Assembly (NCBI RefSeq): GCF_023073915.1
Contig: NZ_JADPKK010000022.1
Location: 620,001 to 684,000, forward strand
DNA from: Bradyrhizobium sp. 149
GTDB taxonomy: Bacteria; Pseudomonadota; Alphaproteobacteria; Rhizobiales; Xanthobacteraceae
Length of the DNA stretch: 64,000 bases
Direction of reading: 5' to 3'
The number at the start of each line of letters is the position of its first letter. Positions within the stretch are counted from its first letter, which is position 1. The translations under genes were made by a program, and so were the position numbers. Shown piece by piece: positions 62,078-64,000 of this stretch. The notes under the pieces were generated by a model. That model had not been told where the DNA came from and did not search any database. It worked only from the letters and a program-made list of their open reading frames with translations.

Positions 62078-63859
62078 ATGAAAATCGACACCGTCTCAGT
62101 CGACTTTACCGACGACCAGAAACGCTACCTCGAAGGCTTCACGACCGGTCTGCAGATCAACCGGGTCGGTCGCGGTCTCGGCAGCGCCGCCGGCAAGGCG
62201 AACGCTGAGCCTAGCGGCCCCGATGCCGTGCACATCAAGGCCCAGGACAAAGTCATCGCCTCGGGCAAGAAGCTTGCCGACCAGGAGAAGGTCAAGCGCG
62301 ACGAGCATCCGTTCGATGCCTATCCGCGTCTGCGCCAGCAGGCGCTCGACAACGCGCCGCCGAGTCCGGCGGACAATTTCCGCTGGCGCTATTACGGCAT
62401 CTTCTACGTCGCGCCGACGCAGGACTCCTACATGTGCCGTCTGCGGATTCCAAACGGCATCATGAAGCACTGGCAGCTGTCCGGCCTTGCCGATCTCGCC
62501 GATGAAACCTGCGGGCCCTACAGCCACGTCACGACGCGCGCCAACCTGCAACTTCGCGAAATTCCGCCGAAGAACGCCGTGAAGCTGATCGAGGGCATTC
62601 AGGACCTCGGCCTGTGCTCGCGCGGCTCCGGCGCGGACAACATCCGCAACGTGACGGGAACGCCGACGGCGGGCATCGATCCGCAAGAGCTGATCGACAC
62701 GCGGCCTTATGCGCGCGAGTGGCACTACCACATCCTGAACGATCGCTCGCTGTACGGCTTGCCGCGCAAGTTCAACGTCGCCTTCGACGGCGCCGGCAGG
62801 ATCGCCGTGCTCGAGGAGACCAACGACATCGCATTCACGGCCGTGGACGTGAAGGACGGTTTCGGCGTCGAGCCCGGGGTCTGGTTCCGCCTCGGCCTCG
62901 GCGGCATCACGGGCCACAAGGATTTCGCCAAATATTCCGGCATCGTCGTCAAGCCGGAAGAAGCAACCGCCGTCGCCGACGCCATCGTGCGGGTTTTCAT
63001 CGAGCACGGCGACCGTACCAACCGCAACAAGGCTCGGCTGAAATACGTGCTCGACGCCATGGGCCATGACGGCTTTCTCAAGATTGTCGAGGAGCGTCTG
63101 AAGAAGCCGTTCACGCGCGTGCCGGAAGAGGCGTTTGCGCCGCGGCCAGCCGCGGACCGCATGGCGCATATCGGCGTGCACAAGCAGAAGCAGGACGGCT
63201 TGAACTGGATCGGCGTGTCGCTGACGCTCGGCAAGATCAGCTGCGATCAGATGCGGGGTCTCGCCAAGGTGGCGCGGGACCTCGGTGACGGCGAGATCCG
63301 TCTGACCGTCTGGCAGAACTTGCTGATCTCAGGGGTACGCGACGAGAACGTCGAGCTTGCCATCGCGGCGATCAAACAGATCGGTCTCGCGGTCGAGGCC
63401 TCGCACATCCGCGCCGGCCTGATCGCCTGCACCGGCAATGCCGGCTGCCGCTTCGCGGCTTCCAATACCAAGCGCCACGCCGCCGAGATCGGTGACTGGT
63501 GCGAGCCGCGCGTCGCCATGGACAAGCCGGTCAACATCCACGTCACCGGCTGCCACCATTCCTGCGCGCAGCATTACATCAGCGACATCGGTCTGATCGG
63601 AGCGCGCGTGTCGGTCAACGACGAGGACACGGTCGAGGGCTATCATCTCTTCACCGGCGGCGGGTTCGGTCCTGACGCCGATGTCGGGCAGGAGGTCTAT
63701 CACGATCTCAAGGCCGAAGACGCGCCGAAGACGGTCGAAGGGCTGCTCAAGGCCTATATCGCCCATCGCTCCTCTCCCGACGAAACGTTCCTGTCTTTTG
63801 CGCGCCGCCATGACGGCGAGACGCTGCGCAAGCTTGCCGATGCCGAGGTGTCCTCATGA
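62078..63859 (+). CDS. nirA: Ferredoxin-type nitrite/sulfite reductase (NirA family)
   Basis: 593 residues from ATG 62078; an upstream in-frame start at 61934 would run through the leader hairpins. The two nitrite/sulfite half-domains are seen, the first near FRWRYYGIFYVAPTQDSYMC. The iron-sulfur/siroheme Cys are in CTGNAGCRFAAS and HVTGCHHSCAQHYISDIGLI (C-x5-C and C-x3-C, all four present). It reduces nitrite to ammonium with six electrons. It follows nasT-nasS and its stop overlaps the next gene's ATG by 4 bp (ATGA), so the electron donor is likely made with it. Confidence 0.92.
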   Translation: MKIDTVSVDFTDDQKRYLEGFTTGLQINRVGRGLGSAAGKANAEPSGPDAVHIKAQDKVIASGKKLADQEKVKRDEHPFDAYPRLRQQALDNAPPSPADNFRWRYYGIFYVAPTQDSYMCRLRIPNGIMKHWQLSGLADLADETCGPYSHVTTRANLQLREIPPKNAVKLIEGIQDLGLCSRGSGADNIRNVTGTPTAGIDPQELIDTRPYAREWHYHILNDRSLYGLPRKFNVAFDGAGRIAVLEETNDIAFTAVDVKDGFGVEPGVWFRLGLGGITGHKDFAKYSGIVVKPEEATAVADAIVRVFIEHGDRTNRNKARLKYVLDAMGHDGFLKIVEERLKKPFTRVPEEAFAPRPAADRMAHIGVHKQKQDGLNWIGVSLTLGKISCDQMRGLAKVARDLGDGEIRLTVWQNLLISGVRDENVELAIAAIKQIGLAVEASHIRAGLIACTGNAGCRFAASNTKRHAAEIGDWCEPRVAMDKPVNIHVTGCHHSCAQHYISDIGLIGARVSVNDEDTVEGYHLFTGGGFGPDADVGQEVYHDLKAEDAPKTVEGLLKAYIAHRSSPDETFLSFARRHDGETLRKLADAEVSS

Positions 63860-64000
63860 ACCAGATCAGCCCTCCGCCGAAACTCGACATCATTCCCGCG
63901 AGCGCTCCGTTCTCCGACGCGCAACGCTCCTGGCTGAACGGCTTCTTTGCCGGGCTGCTGTCGCCTGACGCGGCCACGCCGCTGTCGGCGGAGCAAGGCG
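63856..64000 (+). CDS. Flavoprotein reductase (CysJ-like), N-terminal fragment at window end
   Basis: The visible 48 residues begin MNQISPPPKLDIIPASAPFS and continue DAQRSWLNGFFAGLLSPDAA. The QRxWLNGFFAG start is typical of the sulfite reductase flavoprotein/NADPH-reductase subunit that follows nirA in Bradyrhizobium. It would give electrons to NirA. The rest lies outside the window. Confidence 0.7.
   Translation, partial: MNQISPPPKLDIIPASAPFSDAQRSWLNGFFAGLLSPDAATPLSAEQG

Noticed and set aside
60493..62091. 532-codon minus-strand frame opposite nasS
   Set aside because: Shadow of nasS that also runs through the leader.

Overview
The window reads as chromosomal DNA of a Bradyrhizobium species or close relative in the Nitrobacteraceae. 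The basis is high G+C with strong GC3 bias, a two-gene set for cyclic beta-1,3;1,6-glucan (ndvB/ndvC type) with a third gene of ndvD type between them, a phosphatidylcholine synthase, a nasT-nasS-nirA nitrate assimilation block, acetoacetyl-CoA synthetase, an IalB-like protein, and many short secreted or zinc-ribbon proteins typical of this group. No rRNA, CRISPR array or intact insertion sequence was seen. One tRNA gene (Lys, anticodon TTT) is present.

Layout. 0-13.7 kb: a cut caspase-like protein, EamA transporter, RidA, small secreted proteins, acetoacetyl-CoA synthetase, AI-2E transporter and a NUDIX protein behind a palindromic operator. 13.7-16.4 kb, on the 3' side of tRNA-Lys: a gene-poor stretch with decayed genes, two of them broken by TAG codons, plus structured hairpins. 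16.8-22.5 kb: the glucan cluster. 22.9-26.3 kb: SPOR-like protein, glmU and small genes. 26.4-31.2 kb: a decayed integrative element with a 12-bp direct repeat at its ends, TGGGAAA arm-type repeats and a truncated tyrosine integrase, lying between glmU and glmS. 31.3-42.6 kb: glmS, DUF502 protein, dehydrogenases, recG, sdhE and mfd. 42.8-49.6 kb: cold-shock protein, then an operon of a YejA-like binding protein, an adenylate-forming enzyme without its P-loop and a degenerate GGDEF protein, then an IalB-like protein. 49.6-54.9 kb: hspQ, AEC transporter, UbiH-type monooxygenase, pcs-terC and a quinone oxidoreductase. 55-56.5 kb: an argD-like aminotransferase behind an arginine-rich leader ORF and terminator. 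56.7-64 kb: an unrecognised protein, a MerR regulator with a carboxymuconolactone decarboxylase-like protein, rimO, and nasT-nasS-nirA followed by a cut flavoprotein gene.

How the genes work together. NasS and NasT form a nitrate sensor and RNA-binding antiterminator pair, and the roughly 330-nt leader before nirA contains two possible ANTAR hexaloop hairpins. NdvB and NdvC build periplasmic glucan. GlmU and GlmS supply UDP-GlcNAc. RecG and Mfd handle stalled forks and stalled RNA polymerase.

The most novel signal is upstream of the argD-like gene (56255-56440, minus strand). A TTGACA promoter is placed so that transcription would begin at or next to the AUG of a 29-codon ORF with 11 Arg codons. 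That ORF is followed by alternative stems and an intrinsic terminator before the gene. It looks like a leaderless, ribosome-mediated arginine attenuator.
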